This document shows positions 1-5,432 of a stretch of 6,531 bases of DNA, piece after piece. The position numbers were made by a program, and so were the translations under genes. The DNA comes from Candidatus Tenderia sp. (GTDB lineage: Bacteria; Pseudomonadota; Gammaproteobacteria; Tenderiales; Tenderiaceae): NCBI GenBank assembly GCA_030148045.1, contig JASBUE010000006.1, forward strand, positions 1 to 6,531, given 5' to 3'. The stretch's first letter is position 1; every line of letters begins with the position of its first letter. Below the pieces are notes generated by a model. The model was given only the letters and a program-made list of their open reading frames with translations. It searched no databases and was not told where the DNA came from.

Positions 1-27
1 GGACCAGGATCATGACGCCGAAACCAC

Positions 28-324
28 TCAGGCCGCAAAGGTCATGCATCTGGCGGCGCCGTTCGGTGTCTCGATCCGGACATGGTCGGCCAGGCATTCG
101 AAGTCATCATTATACTTGCAGGGGCCGACCTTGCACGCACCCACGCCGGCTATCCGGCGGGTGTTATGCGCGTGGGTTGCGGAGCTGAAGAACGTATCGC
201 ACATGGGGTTGACACCGTCGCCGACGGTGATGGCGCGCGCGTGACAAGATTGGTCCACATTGTAGGCGCAGCGGCTTTCCTCACAGGCACTTACTTCGGG
301 TATTTCCATATTTATGGTGATCAT
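28..324 (-). CDS. Small cysteine-rich protein with tandem DUF1540 domains
   Basis: A 98-residue protein built from two copies of the short DUF1540 cysteine module. Unit 1 has Cys14, Cys19, Cys27 and Cys42 around the signature C-A-Y-N and C-H-A-R-A-I-T-V. Unit 2 has Cys64, Cys69, Cys77 and Cys93 around C-K-Y-N and C-L-A-D-H-V-R-I. The spacing is C-x4-C-x7-C-x14/15-C in both, each ending in C-x-T-F, which suggests one metal site per unit. No signal peptide or membrane segment is visible, so it is probably cytoplasmic. The function of the family is not established. I chose the ATG at 324 because AAGGAGGG (331-338) sits six bases before it; the frame stays open upstream to a GTG at 357 that lacks this support. 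It follows the reductase gene on the same strand, but a 214-bp gap with its own promoter suggests separate transcription. Confidence 0.87.
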   Translation of the reverse strand: MITINMEIPEVSACEESRCAYNVDQSCHARAITVGDGVNPMCDTFFSSATHAHNTRRIAGVGACKVGPCKYNDDFECLADHVRIETPNGAARCMTFAA

Positions 325-330
325 TTCAAA

Positions 331-338
331 CCCTCCTT
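331..338 (-). promoter_or_regulatory. Ribosome binding site of the DUF1540 gene
   Basis: AAGGAGGG on the minus strand, six bases before the ATG at 324. It is a near-perfect Shine-Dalgarno sequence and decides the start against the longer reading frame from 357. Confidence 0.8.
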
Positions 339-396
339 GAAGCATTGGTTGTGCCACGACTGGTCAGGGTGGTAAAGCAGGTATCCCGCAACGAAA

Positions 397-424
397 AACA
401 TAGTCCATGGCAGGCGTTTGTCAA
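397..424 (-). promoter_or_regulatory. Sigma70-like promoter for the DUF1540 gene
   Basis: On the minus strand a perfect -35 hexamer TTGACA (424-419) is followed after 16 bases by TATGTT (402-397), which matches four of six bases of the -10 consensus. The predicted start near 390 gives a leader of about 66 bases before the ATG at 324. It lies downstream of the reductase stop codon (539), so the DUF1540 gene probably has its own transcript. Confidence 0.6.
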
Positions 425-538
425 TCCATACCTCGGAGTCAGGCCTTATTTCAGTGGCACGATATGCAGATCGAAACGGTGCCCGCCCGCGGTGGGGGAA
501 ATGCCTGCGCTTGGTTCAGGGAAAAACGGGTTTCGGTA

Positions 539-1282
539 TTAAAAGTATTGTTCACTGCTGATATGGCCGTGCTCACGGCGACGATGCCGTTTCATGCCAC
601 GTTCGGCCAGCAGTTCCACGGTTTGTTCGATCATGCCCGAGTTCCCACACAGCATGACATGGCTGTCCGCAGCACTGAGGCGGATGCCGGCCTGTTGTTC
701 CAGATCGCCATTGAGGATATTAAGGGGGATACGACCGTGCAAGGTGTGGGTGACGTATTCGCGGCTGACCAACGGAATGTAACTCAAGCGGTCGCCATGG
801 TGCTCCCGCTGGCGATTGATAGTGTCCTGGTAGGTCAGCCCTCTGGCTTCCCGGACACTATGGGTCAGCACGATCTTGTCGAAGCGGCGCCAGGGCTCGT
901 CGGTCTTGAGCATGGACAAGAACGGACCGATGCCGGTGCCGGTGGCGAGCAGCCACAGATGGCGCGCCTCCGGAACTTCGTCCAGGGTGAGAAAACCGTT
1001 GGCGACGGGATTGACCCACAGCGGATCGCCCGGCTCGAGGGCCGCCAGGCGCGGCGAAAGCTGGCCCTGCTCGACAATGTTGAAGTAGATTTCGTGAGGC
1101 CGCTCGTCCGGTGAATTGACAAAGGAGTAGGGCCGGCCGACAAGCTCGCCGTCCAGTTCCAGCGCCACGCGCAAAAATTGTCCCGCCTTGAAGGGTTGCA
1201 CGTCCGCCTCGAACCGCAGAGAAACCAGGCGTGGCGTCCACAATTTTTTGTCTACCACTGTGCCTTGTAGGGGGGTTGCCAT
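539..1282 (-). CDS. fpr: Ferredoxin-NADP+ reductase (flavodoxin reductase type)
   Basis: A 247-residue FAD enzyme that moves electrons between NADPH and ferredoxin or flavodoxin in the cytoplasm. Length and motifs fit the bacterial Fpr subfamily. The FAD-binding barrel (about 1-100) carries R50-P-Y-S53 and the following F-V-N-S-P. The NADP-binding half has A-T-G-T-G-I-G-P-F (113-121), L-T-H-S-V-R (139-144) and L-C-G-N-S-G-M-I (211-218). The C-terminus ends G-H-I-S-S-E-Q-Y-F, with the terminal aromatic residue expected next to the flavin. The ATG at 1282 shares its A with the stop of the upstream PEP-synthase-like ORF (TAATG), so translation is probably coupled. GGAGG (1295-1299) lies 12 bases upstream, rather far. 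No clear terminator follows the stop. In this subfamily the enzyme commonly supplies reduced ferredoxin/flavodoxin for Fe-S repair and oxidative defence; that role here is inferred. Confidence 0.95.
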   Translation of the reverse strand: MATPLQGTVVDKKLWTPRLVSLRFEADVQPFKAGQFLRVALELDGELVGRPYSFVNSPDERPHEIYFNIVEQGQLSPRLAALEPGDPLWVNPVANGFLTLDEVPEARHLWLLATGTGIGPFLSMLKTDEPWRRFDKIVLTHSVREARGLTYQDTINRQREHHGDRLSYIPLVSREYVTHTLHGRIPLNILNGDLEQQAGIRLSAADSHVMLCGNSGMIEQTVELLAERGMKRHRRREHGHISSEQYF

Positions 1283-1653
1283 TAAAGCATTTTGCCTCCG
1301 TATTGCTCAGTCCGGATACACCGGGGCTGTACTTGTATAAGACATTGAAACCCCTGGTGAGTTGCGTTTCGTTGGATGGTCGCCACGGTTGGGAGCGCTT
1401 GGCCCCCGCCGCGTTCCGCCTGCGTAACCTGTTGTTTGACACTGACGAAGCTGTCGGGATTGACCGAGATGGAGTCGATGCCGGCCGCGACCAGGAAACG
1501 GGCGAACTCGGGATGGTCGCTGGGCGCCTGGCCGTACAGCCCGGCCTTGCCTTCATGCTCATGCGCGGTCTTGATGACAATAGAGCTGCAGTCCGTTCTT
1601 GCCGCCGACGCTGTCTCGGCCAGCGGTAGGACATAGGCTTGTTGGTCCGTCAT
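1282..1653 (-). pseudogene. C-terminal fragment of phosphoenolpyruvate synthase
   Basis: This ORF contains a clear piece of the C-terminal PEP-utilising barrel of PEP synthase, coded by about 1411-1584: K-A-G-L-Y-G-Q-A-P-S-D-H-P-E-F-A then G-I-D-S-I-S-V-N-P-D-S-F. The intact enzyme is roughly 800 residues; only its last 60 or so are here. The active enzyme has G-(I/L)-C-G-Q at this point, with the catalytic Cys. Here Tyr replaces it, so even this domain could not work. No ATP-grasp or phosphohistidine domain is found upstream. About 40 residues after the match are unlike the family and look like read-through to a TAA that overlaps the fpr start. The ATG at 1653 has no ribosome binding site; a TTG at 1713 would extend the frame. 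It is most simply a gene relic now serving as leader of fpr; a small expressed protein cannot be excluded. Confidence 0.7.
1295..1299 (-). promoter_or_regulatory. GGAGG ribosome binding site at the fpr junction
   Basis: GGAGG on the minus strand stands four bases before an ATG at 1290 that opens a two-codon frame (ATG CTT TAA) ending exactly on the fpr start codon. It stands 12 bases before the fpr ATG itself. Ribosomes loading here would either start fpr at a long spacing or make the two-codon peptide and restart at TAATG. Confidence 0.5.
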
Positions 1654-1800
1654 TGTGTGATTTATGAATTTGCCCAGCGGAGACCCGGATGAAATAAGGG
1701 ATTCCGGATTCAATGCCTGGAGTAAATGTTGTTACCGTCCCTGGGGCCGTACCATCGGTTTGCACTATGAAAGACCATGGAAAGATCGCTGAGTCCGAGG

Positions 1801-1818
1801 ATAATCAATCTATAATCA
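1801..1818. repeat. Direct repeat ATAATCA, two copies 11 bp apart
   Basis: ATAATCA occurs at 1801-1807 and 1812-1818, 11 bp start to start, or one helical turn. A third copy lies at 1883-1889. The pair covers the predicted start point and -10 of the leftward promoter. It could be a protein site or simply AT-rich promoter sequence. Confidence 0.35.
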
Positions 1819-1843
1819 TAAAATGAAGGGCTAAGGCTGTCAT
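1815..1843 (-). promoter_or_regulatory. Sigma70-like promoter toward the PEP-synthase relic and fpr
   Basis: On the minus strand ATGACA (1843-1838, five of six bases of the -35 consensus) is followed by exactly 17 bases and TATGAT (1820-1815, five of six of the -10 consensus). The predicted start is 1808, giving about 525 bases of leader, including the PEP-synthase relic, before fpr. The -35 hexamer touches an Fnr-type box at 1843-1856. Confidence 0.6.
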
Positions 1844-1856
1844 TGCGGAATATCAA
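1843..1856 (-). promoter_or_regulatory. Fnr-type box A at the fpr operon promoter
   Basis: Read on the minus strand the site is TTGAT-ATTC-CGCAA: one perfect Fnr half-site and one half-site with two differences from ATCAA. Its centre (1849.5) is exactly at -41.5 from the predicted start 1808, the position typical of class II activation by Crp/Fnr proteins. The same half-site pair occurs at 3501-3514. Confidence 0.5.
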
Positions 1857-1954
1857 TAACCACGGCCATCTATTTTTCTAGCATAATCATCTCGTTAGCC
1901 TATGCCGGCCGTGCCGCTGCGTGAAATAGCTGCGCACTTGTGCTAGCTTTTTCG

Positions 1955-1976
1955 AAAGCCGATAGAAAACGGCTTT
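1955..1976. repeat. Inverted repeat, 7-bp arms
   Basis: AAAGCCG (1955-1961) and CGGCTTT (1970-1976) are perfect inverted arms around an 8-base A-rich loop. It has only a short T-run (TTT ending the right arm), so it is a weak terminator at best. It lies about 200 bp before the regulator gene and could be a leader hairpin or an operator. Confidence 0.4.
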
Positions 1977-2160
1977 GCCTATTTACGGCGCGATTTTTTG
2001 AAGATAGGTTTTTAATATTTTGTACATGTAAAAAAATAATTCGGCAATTCAGCGGGCAGATAATCTTGATTAGTAGCTGCAATGGCCGCCGCGATTCGGA
2101 TGGCCGGGAGGAAACCAACGGCTCTTAAACATTGAGGGTTTGAAAATCCACCCATAATTC

Positions 2161-2168
2161 AGGAGGTG
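2161..2168 (+). promoter_or_regulatory. Ribosome binding site of the Crp/Fnr gene
   Basis: AGGAGGTG, an almost complete anti-16S match, lies four bases before the ATG at 2173 and fixes that start. It predicts efficient translation. Confidence 0.8.
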
Positions 2169-2172
2169 TAGA

Positions 2173-2904
2173 ATGCTGAAGGGAAACGAATTTTTTGCAG
2201 ACAATGACAACAAGGATTTACCCGCCGGGTGTTCAGGAAATAACACCGAAGACTCCCTGCCTCTGAATGACAGTGGAATTGCGCGCCTCTTCTCCGTGCG
2301 TCCGGCACGTTATGCCGCCAAGGAGATGATCTACAATGAAGGCGCCGCGGTGAATACCGTGTATGTCGTCCGTCGCGGTATGGTCAAGCTGATCAGCCAT
2401 CTGTCCAACGGCAGGGCCAGGATCGTGCGGGTGCATTCGACCGGGTCGTGGCTGGGGCTTGGCGGCCTGTTGGGGCAGCCCTATGAGCATACGGCGATCG
2501 CGGTCGACGATGTGGAAGTTTACCGCATTCCCGCCAACGAGGTGCTGCGTATCAAGGCGGAAAAGCCCCACCTTTATTGCCGCCTGATCGAACATTGGTT
2601 CGATTATCTGCGGGAGGCCGACTTGTGGATAGCCGAACTTTCCACCGGTGCCATCAAGGCCCGTGTTGCGCGCCTGGTGAATTTCCTGTCCGAACTTGAG
2701 AATCTGTCACCGACAAACGAGGTCAAGCTGCTGACCTGTGAGGAGATGGCCGAGATCCTGGGGGCGACACCGGAGAGTGTCAGCCGCGTGCTGGCCGAAT
2801 TCAAACGCGAGAAAGTGCTTTTACCCTGCCCTGAGCCGCACCGCCGTCCACATGACTGCTATCAGCGCGATGAGTCGGCGCTCAATGCCATTGCGCAACA
2901 CTGA
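2173..2904 (+). CDS. Crp/Fnr-family transcriptional regulator
   Basis: A 243-residue cytoplasmic DNA-binding regulator. Residues about 36-125 form the cyclic-nucleotide-binding-like barrel (Y-N-E-G-A, V-Y-V-V-R-R-G-M-V-K-L); 130-165 form the dimer helix; 186-216 form the helix-turn-helix. The recognition helix reads T-P-E-S-V-S-R-V-L, keeping the E201-x-x-S204-R205 pattern by which Fnr (E209, S212, R213) reads TTGAT-N4-ATCAA. The Fe-S cysteine cluster of Fnr is absent: only Cys20 lies in the N-terminal arm, with Cys136, Cys189, Cys219 and Cys229 elsewhere, so it is not a classical oxygen-sensing Fnr. It may be of the Dnr/NnrR, Crp-like or another branch. The C-terminal wing has an odd C219-x3-H223-x3-H227-x-C229. 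Fnr-like boxes lie on both sides of the gene. The effector cannot be told from sequence alone. Confidence 0.92.
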   Translation: MLKGNEFFADNDNKDLPAGCSGNNTEDSLPLNDSGIARLFSVRPARYAAKEMIYNEGAAVNTVYVVRRGMVKLISHLSNGRARIVRVHSTGSWLGLGGLLGQPYEHTAIAVDDVEVYRIPANEVLRIKAEKPHLYCRLIEHWFDYLREADLWIAELSTGAIKARVARLVNFLSELENLSPTNEVKLLTCEEMAEILGATPESVSRVLAEFKREKVLLPCPEPHRRPHDCYQRDESALNAIAQH

Positions 2905-2923
2905 CTGAACCTGTCGGGCGGGG

Positions 2924-3178
2924 CTATTTCTGGCTGATCCGGTTCCGGGGATCGTGATTGGATCGCGCCGTTTTATCGATTACCTCCCTGTTGACATCGG
3001 CCGTGAGGGTCAGGATGCGATTGTGCAGGGCGCGTATATCACGCAGCAGCTGTTCCAGCTCGGCTGCGTTTGCATGACTACTGTTTTTTTGCGCACCGCT
3101 CAAATTCCGTTCGGCCTGGGCGAGAAGCTGTCGGGTCTCCGTGATCGCTTGCATAAGGTTGTCGGTGGCATGGGGCAT
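2924..3178 (-). CDS. Small helical protein, unknown function
   Basis: An 84-residue protein I do not recognise. It is mostly helical and charged, with heptad-like stretches at about 8-30 and 38-72 (leucines at 41, 44, 45, 51, 56 and 58), and ends in a basic tail. No signal peptide, membrane segment or catalytic motif is visible. The ATG at 3178 has GGAG ten bases upstream, which supports this start only weakly. The frame stays open upstream to 3514 without another ATG; a GTG at 3352 would give 142 residues, and codons between 3235 and 3352 still favour G/C at the third position (about 70% by hand count), so the real protein may be longer. It converges with the Crp/Fnr gene, whose stop is 19 bp away. 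Existence of a gene here is likely; its start is not settled. Confidence 0.5.
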   Translation of the reverse strand: MPHATDNLMQAITETRQLLAQAERNLSGAQKNSSHANAAELEQLLRDIRALHNRILTLTADVNREVIDKTARSNHDPRNRISQK

Positions 3179-3237
3179 AAGGAGTTGTCTCCGAAGTGAT
3201 GGGGGCGGCCGGTTTGGCTCGCGTTGTCGAATAATAC

Positions 3238-3263
3238 CGTCGGCAAGTTCCTCCGTGCCGACG
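3238..3263. repeat. Inverted repeat, 8-bp arms
   Basis: CGTCGGCA (3238-3245) and TGCCGACG (3256-3263) are perfect inverted arms around a 10-base loop. In a minus-strand transcript the loop contains GGAGGA. It lies 60 bp upstream of the 84-residue gene, inside the possible extension of that gene. Confidence 0.4.
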
Positions 3264-3500
3264 AGGATAAGCTCTATCAAGCGCCGGGGGGAGTTGCTGT
3301 TACCGAGTAACCGGGTGGCGCCGCGAAAACTGTCGCTGGCGATCCGTTCCACCCCCGGGGTCCACAGCGAGGATGCCGATCCGCGTCTCCTTGCATGTTG
3401 CTCCGGAATCGTTTTTCTGCTTTCGAAACCGGCGGAGCGATTTGCCGGGCTGTAGAAATCTGATTTCGGTTCAGAGTAGTGCGCAGCACCGCAGCCGGTA

Positions 3501-3514
3501 TTGCGAATTATCAA
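3501..3514. promoter_or_regulatory. Fnr-type box B
   Basis: TTGCG-AATT-ATCAA on the plus strand, the same half-site pair as box A. Read on the minus strand it is TTGAT-AATT-CGCAA; class II geometry would put a leftward start near 3466, with TACTCT (3478-3473) as a weak -10. Such a transcript would enter the frame of the small helical protein. Confidence 0.4.
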
Positions 3515-3546
3515 TATCTGTCTGGCGGGATTTCGCGACGAAGGGA

Positions 3547-3560
3547 TTGAGGTTTGTCAA
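3547..3560. promoter_or_regulatory. Fnr-type box C
   Basis: TTGAG-GTTT-GTCAA, 13 of 14 bases identical to box D at 5346-5359, and 46 bp centre to centre from box B. It differs from TTGAT-N4-ATCAA at two of ten positions. Confidence 0.35.
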
Positions 3561-3635
3561 TGCCTAAACCCCGCCGGTCATTAAAATGCACAACTGACCC
3601 GCCGTTCCCCCCGCCCAATGGAACGGCAAGAGCTC

Positions 3636-3667
3636 GACGCCGGGCCCCCAACCCGGCCGGGCCTTTT
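3636..3667. terminator. GC-rich hairpin, possible terminator
   Basis: In the plus strand a GCCGGG...CCCGGC stem with a 7-base C/A loop is followed six bases later by TTTTGT. It may end plus-strand transcription, but no plus-strand gene precedes it. It also lies downstream of the MscS gene on the other strand, where no T-run follows. The T-run is short, so the call is weak. Confidence 0.25.
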
Positions 3668-3734
3668 GTCCGGCATTCCTGTCCCCTCCCTTACTTAGGG
3701 TGCCGGTCTTTTTTGTCCGCCGAAAACGCCGCCG

Positions 3735-4838
3735 TCAACTCTGCGCCTGTGACGAAGCCGGCCCGGAACCTGCCTGCGGCGCATCGTTGCCGTGGACCAC
3801 GTACAGCGTTTGGGTCGGATAGGCGAATTCGACGCTCTCTTGTTCGAAGCGCTCGTGAATATGCAGATTGACGGCCTGCTGGATATCCATGTAGAGATTA
3901 TAGTCAGGGCCCAGAACATAATAGACGGTTTCGAAGTTGAGCGAAAAGTTGCCGTACTCCTTGAAGTGGGCGCGGTCGAAGCGTACCTTGTCCTGCGCCT
4001 CGACGGCCTCGCGCAGGATGGTGGGGATTTTCTCAAGTTTTCCGCGCGGGGTCTGATAGGTGACGCCGATATTGAAGACCACCCGGCGTTCGTACATACG
4101 CCCGTAGTTGCGCAGCCGGCTCTTGAGCAGATCCGAGTTGGAAAACACCAGTTGTTCGCCGGACAGGCTGCGAATGCGCGTGGTCTTGAGCCCTACGTTC
4201 TCCACGCTGCCGAGAAAGTCGTCGACGATGAGAAAGTCGCCGACGGTAAAGGGCTTGTCCAGCACGATGGAAAGTGCCGCAAACAGGTCGCCCAGGATAT
4301 TCTGCACCGCCAGGGCGACGGCGATACCGCCGACCCCCAGGCCGGCGATTAGGGCGGTAACGTTGATGCCGAGATTGTCCAGCGCCAGGAGCAGCACCAC
4401 CGACCACAGCACCAGCTTGCCGACGAAGCCGATGGCGCTGATGGTGGTGACGCTGGCCGGATTTTCATCCAGCTGCTTCTTGCGATAGCGATTCAGGGTT
4501 TCGTTGAGGATGACCGAGGCCCATAGGCCAGCCTGCACGAACAAGGCGATGACCGTGATGCTGTTGATGATGGTTTCGGCGCGGTCGGGCAGGTCGACGA
4601 AGCGCGCGCCCAGATAAAAACTCAGAATAAAGAGGAACAGCCCCTTAGTGTGCTTCAGGGCCTCCGTAAGGTCGTCATCCAGATAGGTCTTGGTTCTTGC
4701 GGAGATCTTGGATAGGCGCGACGTAAGGATCTTTTTGATGATCCCCAGCAGGCTGATCGCCACGGCTATAACACCCAGCGCGATCAACCAGTCTTTAATA
4801 CTATTTTGCCAAAACGTAATATCAAGAAGCTCTATCAT
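3735..4838 (-). CDS. MscS-family mechanosensitive ion channel
   Basis: A 367-residue inner-membrane channel that opens under membrane tension and releases solutes on osmotic down-shock. Hydrophobic segments lie at about 15-35, 66-83, 90-112 and 135-154. The pore-lining helix follows at 160-185 with the MscS pattern A-L-I-A-G-L-G-V-G-G-I-A-V-A-L-A, then Q-N-I-L-G-D-L-F-A and D-K-P-F-T-V-G-D. The soluble beta and alpha/beta domains run from about 186 to 348 and end F-A-Y-P-T-Q-T-L-Y-V, typical of the family. It has more membrane segments than E. coli MscS (three) and fewer than MscK. The tail after 349 is low-complexity (A, Q, S, G). The ATG at 4838 has AGGGGA ten bases upstream, a modest site. 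The coiled-coil stress gene lies 121 bp upstream on the same strand and may share its transcript. Confidence 0.95.
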   Translation of the reverse strand: MIELLDITFWQNSIKDWLIALGVIAVAISLLGIIKKILTSRLSKISARTKTYLDDDLTEALKHTKGLFLFILSFYLGARFVDLPDRAETIINSITVIALFVQAGLWASVILNETLNRYRKKQLDENPASVTTISAIGFVGKLVLWSVVLLLALDNLGINVTALIAGLGVGGIAVALAVQNILGDLFAALSIVLDKPFTVGDFLIVDDFLGSVENVGLKTTRIRSLSGEQLVFSNSDLLKSRLRNYGRMYERRVVFNIGVTYQTPRGKLEKIPTILREAVEAQDKVRFDRAHFKEYGNFSLNFETVYYVLGPDYNLYMDIQQAVNLHIHERFEQESVEFAYPTQTLYVVHGNDAPQAGSGPASSQAQS

Positions 4839-4959
4839 CGGCTGTCAGTCCCCTGTCTGTACCGCATCGCCCCGCGTTTCCCCCGATACATCGCTAAAGC
4901 CGGGAAAAGGGCGCGGGCCGCTTATTTCAAGGTACGTTGCGTAATTTGTGTCGGTGACG

Positions 4960-5247
4960 CTATTTGAATCGCATGATCGCATTGTCAACTGCCAGGCTCA
5001 AATCGTCCCAGGCCATTTCCACGCCGGCCTTGATTTCTTCCCAGGCACCTTCGCCTGCGTCGCGCAGCGCTTCAAGTTTCTGGCGAGCCTTGTCCTGCTT
5101 TTCGCGCAGTGACTCTACCTGCTCGTAATAGTCCAGTTTTTGCTGTGCCTCGGCTTGGTCGGCCCATGCCTTCAGTTCATCGATCTTGGCCGCCCATTCT
5201 TTGAGCTGGGCTTCCATCTTTTCCTGGTATACCTGTTTTTTGTCCAT
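4960..5247 (-). CDS. Small coiled-coil protein, sll1863-like stress protein
   Basis: A 95-residue cytoplasmic protein. Residues 5-63 form one long, highly charged helix with heptad character, rich in K, E, Q and A. It ends in a short conserved tail, G-E-G-A-W-E-E-I-K-A-G-V then A-W-D-D-L. This build matches the small family annotated as sll1863-type stress response proteins; their biochemical role is unknown. No signal peptide or membrane segment is present. The ATG at 5247 is chosen because AAAGGGGGA lies four bases before it; the open frame reaches 5346, but its upstream part runs through an Fnr-type box and is unlike the family. MscS follows 121 bp downstream, and the DUF2892 gene is divergent across a shared 270-bp control region. 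Confidence 0.85.
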   Translation of the reverse strand: MDKKQVYQEKMEAQLKEWAAKIDELKAWADQAEAQQKLDYYEQVESLREKQDKARQKLEALRDAGEGAWEEIKAGVEMAWDDLSLAVDNAIMRFK

Positions 5248-5345
5248 GTTGTCCCCCTTTTGAAAGGCTTTGTATTGCAACGGTTGATTAGGGTGCCTGA
5301 TGACAGTCCGAAAATCATCTTCGGTACAGATCGATAGCTTAGTCA

Positions 5346-5359
5346 TTGAGGTTTATCAA
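5346..5359. promoter_or_regulatory. Fnr-type box D
   Basis: TTGAG-GTTT-ATCAA, nine of ten bases of TTGAT-N4-ATCAA. It lies about 100 bp upstream of the coiled-coil gene start (5247). No -10 fits exact class II spacing; GATGAT (5319-5314) would place the box near -45. Confidence 0.5.
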
Positions 5360-5404
5360 CAGGCATACGAAGGCATTTCTCACCGGGGCGGGGTTGGCAG
5401 GCAT

Positions 5405-5425
5405 CGTGAATTTCAATGATTCACG
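5405..5425. promoter_or_regulatory. Perfect inverted repeat, operator candidate
   Basis: CGTGAAT (5405-5411) and ATTCACG (5419-5425) are perfect inverted arms around seven bases. The spacing between the GTGA and TCAC blocks is too wide for a Crp site. It sits between boxes D and E, so it may bind a second regulator. Confidence 0.4.
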
Positions 5426-5432
5426 GTTCGGA

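Larger units (their letters stand above)
1714..2172. other. Divergent intergenic regulatory region
   Basis: About 460 bp between the PEP-synthase-like ORF (left) and the Crp/Fnr gene (right). It is AT-rich compared with the flanking genes, most of all at 1801-1900 and 1980-2080. It holds the left-firing promoter and box A, three copies of ATAATCA (1801, 1812, 1883), a perfect inverted repeat at 1955-1976 and the 8-bp palindrome TACATGTA (2023-2030). Short open frames occur on both strands but have no ribosome binding sites or recognisable products. I could not find a convincing rightward promoter for the regulator; GATAAT (2059-2064) is the best -10 candidate but has no good -35. Confidence 0.6.
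3179..3734. other. 556-bp stretch without a confident gene
   Basis: No protein here could be recognised on either strand. The minus frame from the 84-residue gene continues open to 3514 and may be partly coding. Two Fnr-type boxes (3501-3514, 3547-3560) and two hairpins (3238-3263, 3636-3654) are the only structure seen. A 31-codon minus-strand frame starting near 3680 has a GGAGG-like site but is arginine- and glycine-rich and unlike any known protein. Confidence 0.5.

Noticed and set aside
341..356. Sigma54-like -24/-12 element on the minus strand (TGGCAC-N5-ATGCT) before the DUF1540 gene
   Set aside because: Spacing is right, but the predicted start near 330 would cut off the strong ribosome binding site at 331-338, and a good sigma70-like promoter lies upstream.
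452..470. TGGCAC-GATA-TGCA on the plus strand, sigma54-like
   Set aside because: One to two bases too short between the GG and GC elements, and no plus-strand gene follows.
906..919. TTGAG-CATG-GACAA, another TTG-N8-CAA match
   Set aside because: Inside the fpr coding region, and the right half-site is poor; taken as chance.
407..1114. 235-codon plus-strand open frame
   Set aside because: It is antisense to fpr, whose motifs are unmistakable; the translated product has no family character.
858..1634. 258-codon minus-strand open frame overlapping fpr and the PEP-synthase relic
   Set aside because: Arginine/proline-rich out-of-frame product typical of a shadow in GC-rich DNA.
1900..2128. Short open frames on both strands (72 and 62 codons)
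   Set aside because: AT-rich region, no ribosome binding sites, no recognisable product.
3554..3871. 105-codon plus-strand open frame
   Set aside because: Proline/arginine-rich, crosses the end of the MscS gene on the other strand, no ribosome binding site.
3792..4352. 186-codon plus-strand open frame
   Set aside because: Lies wholly opposite the MscS gene; shadow of its codon pattern.
5248..5346. 33-residue N-terminal extension of the coiled-coil protein
   Set aside because: Runs through Fnr-type box D and is unlike the family; the internal ATG at 5247 has a strong ribosome binding site.
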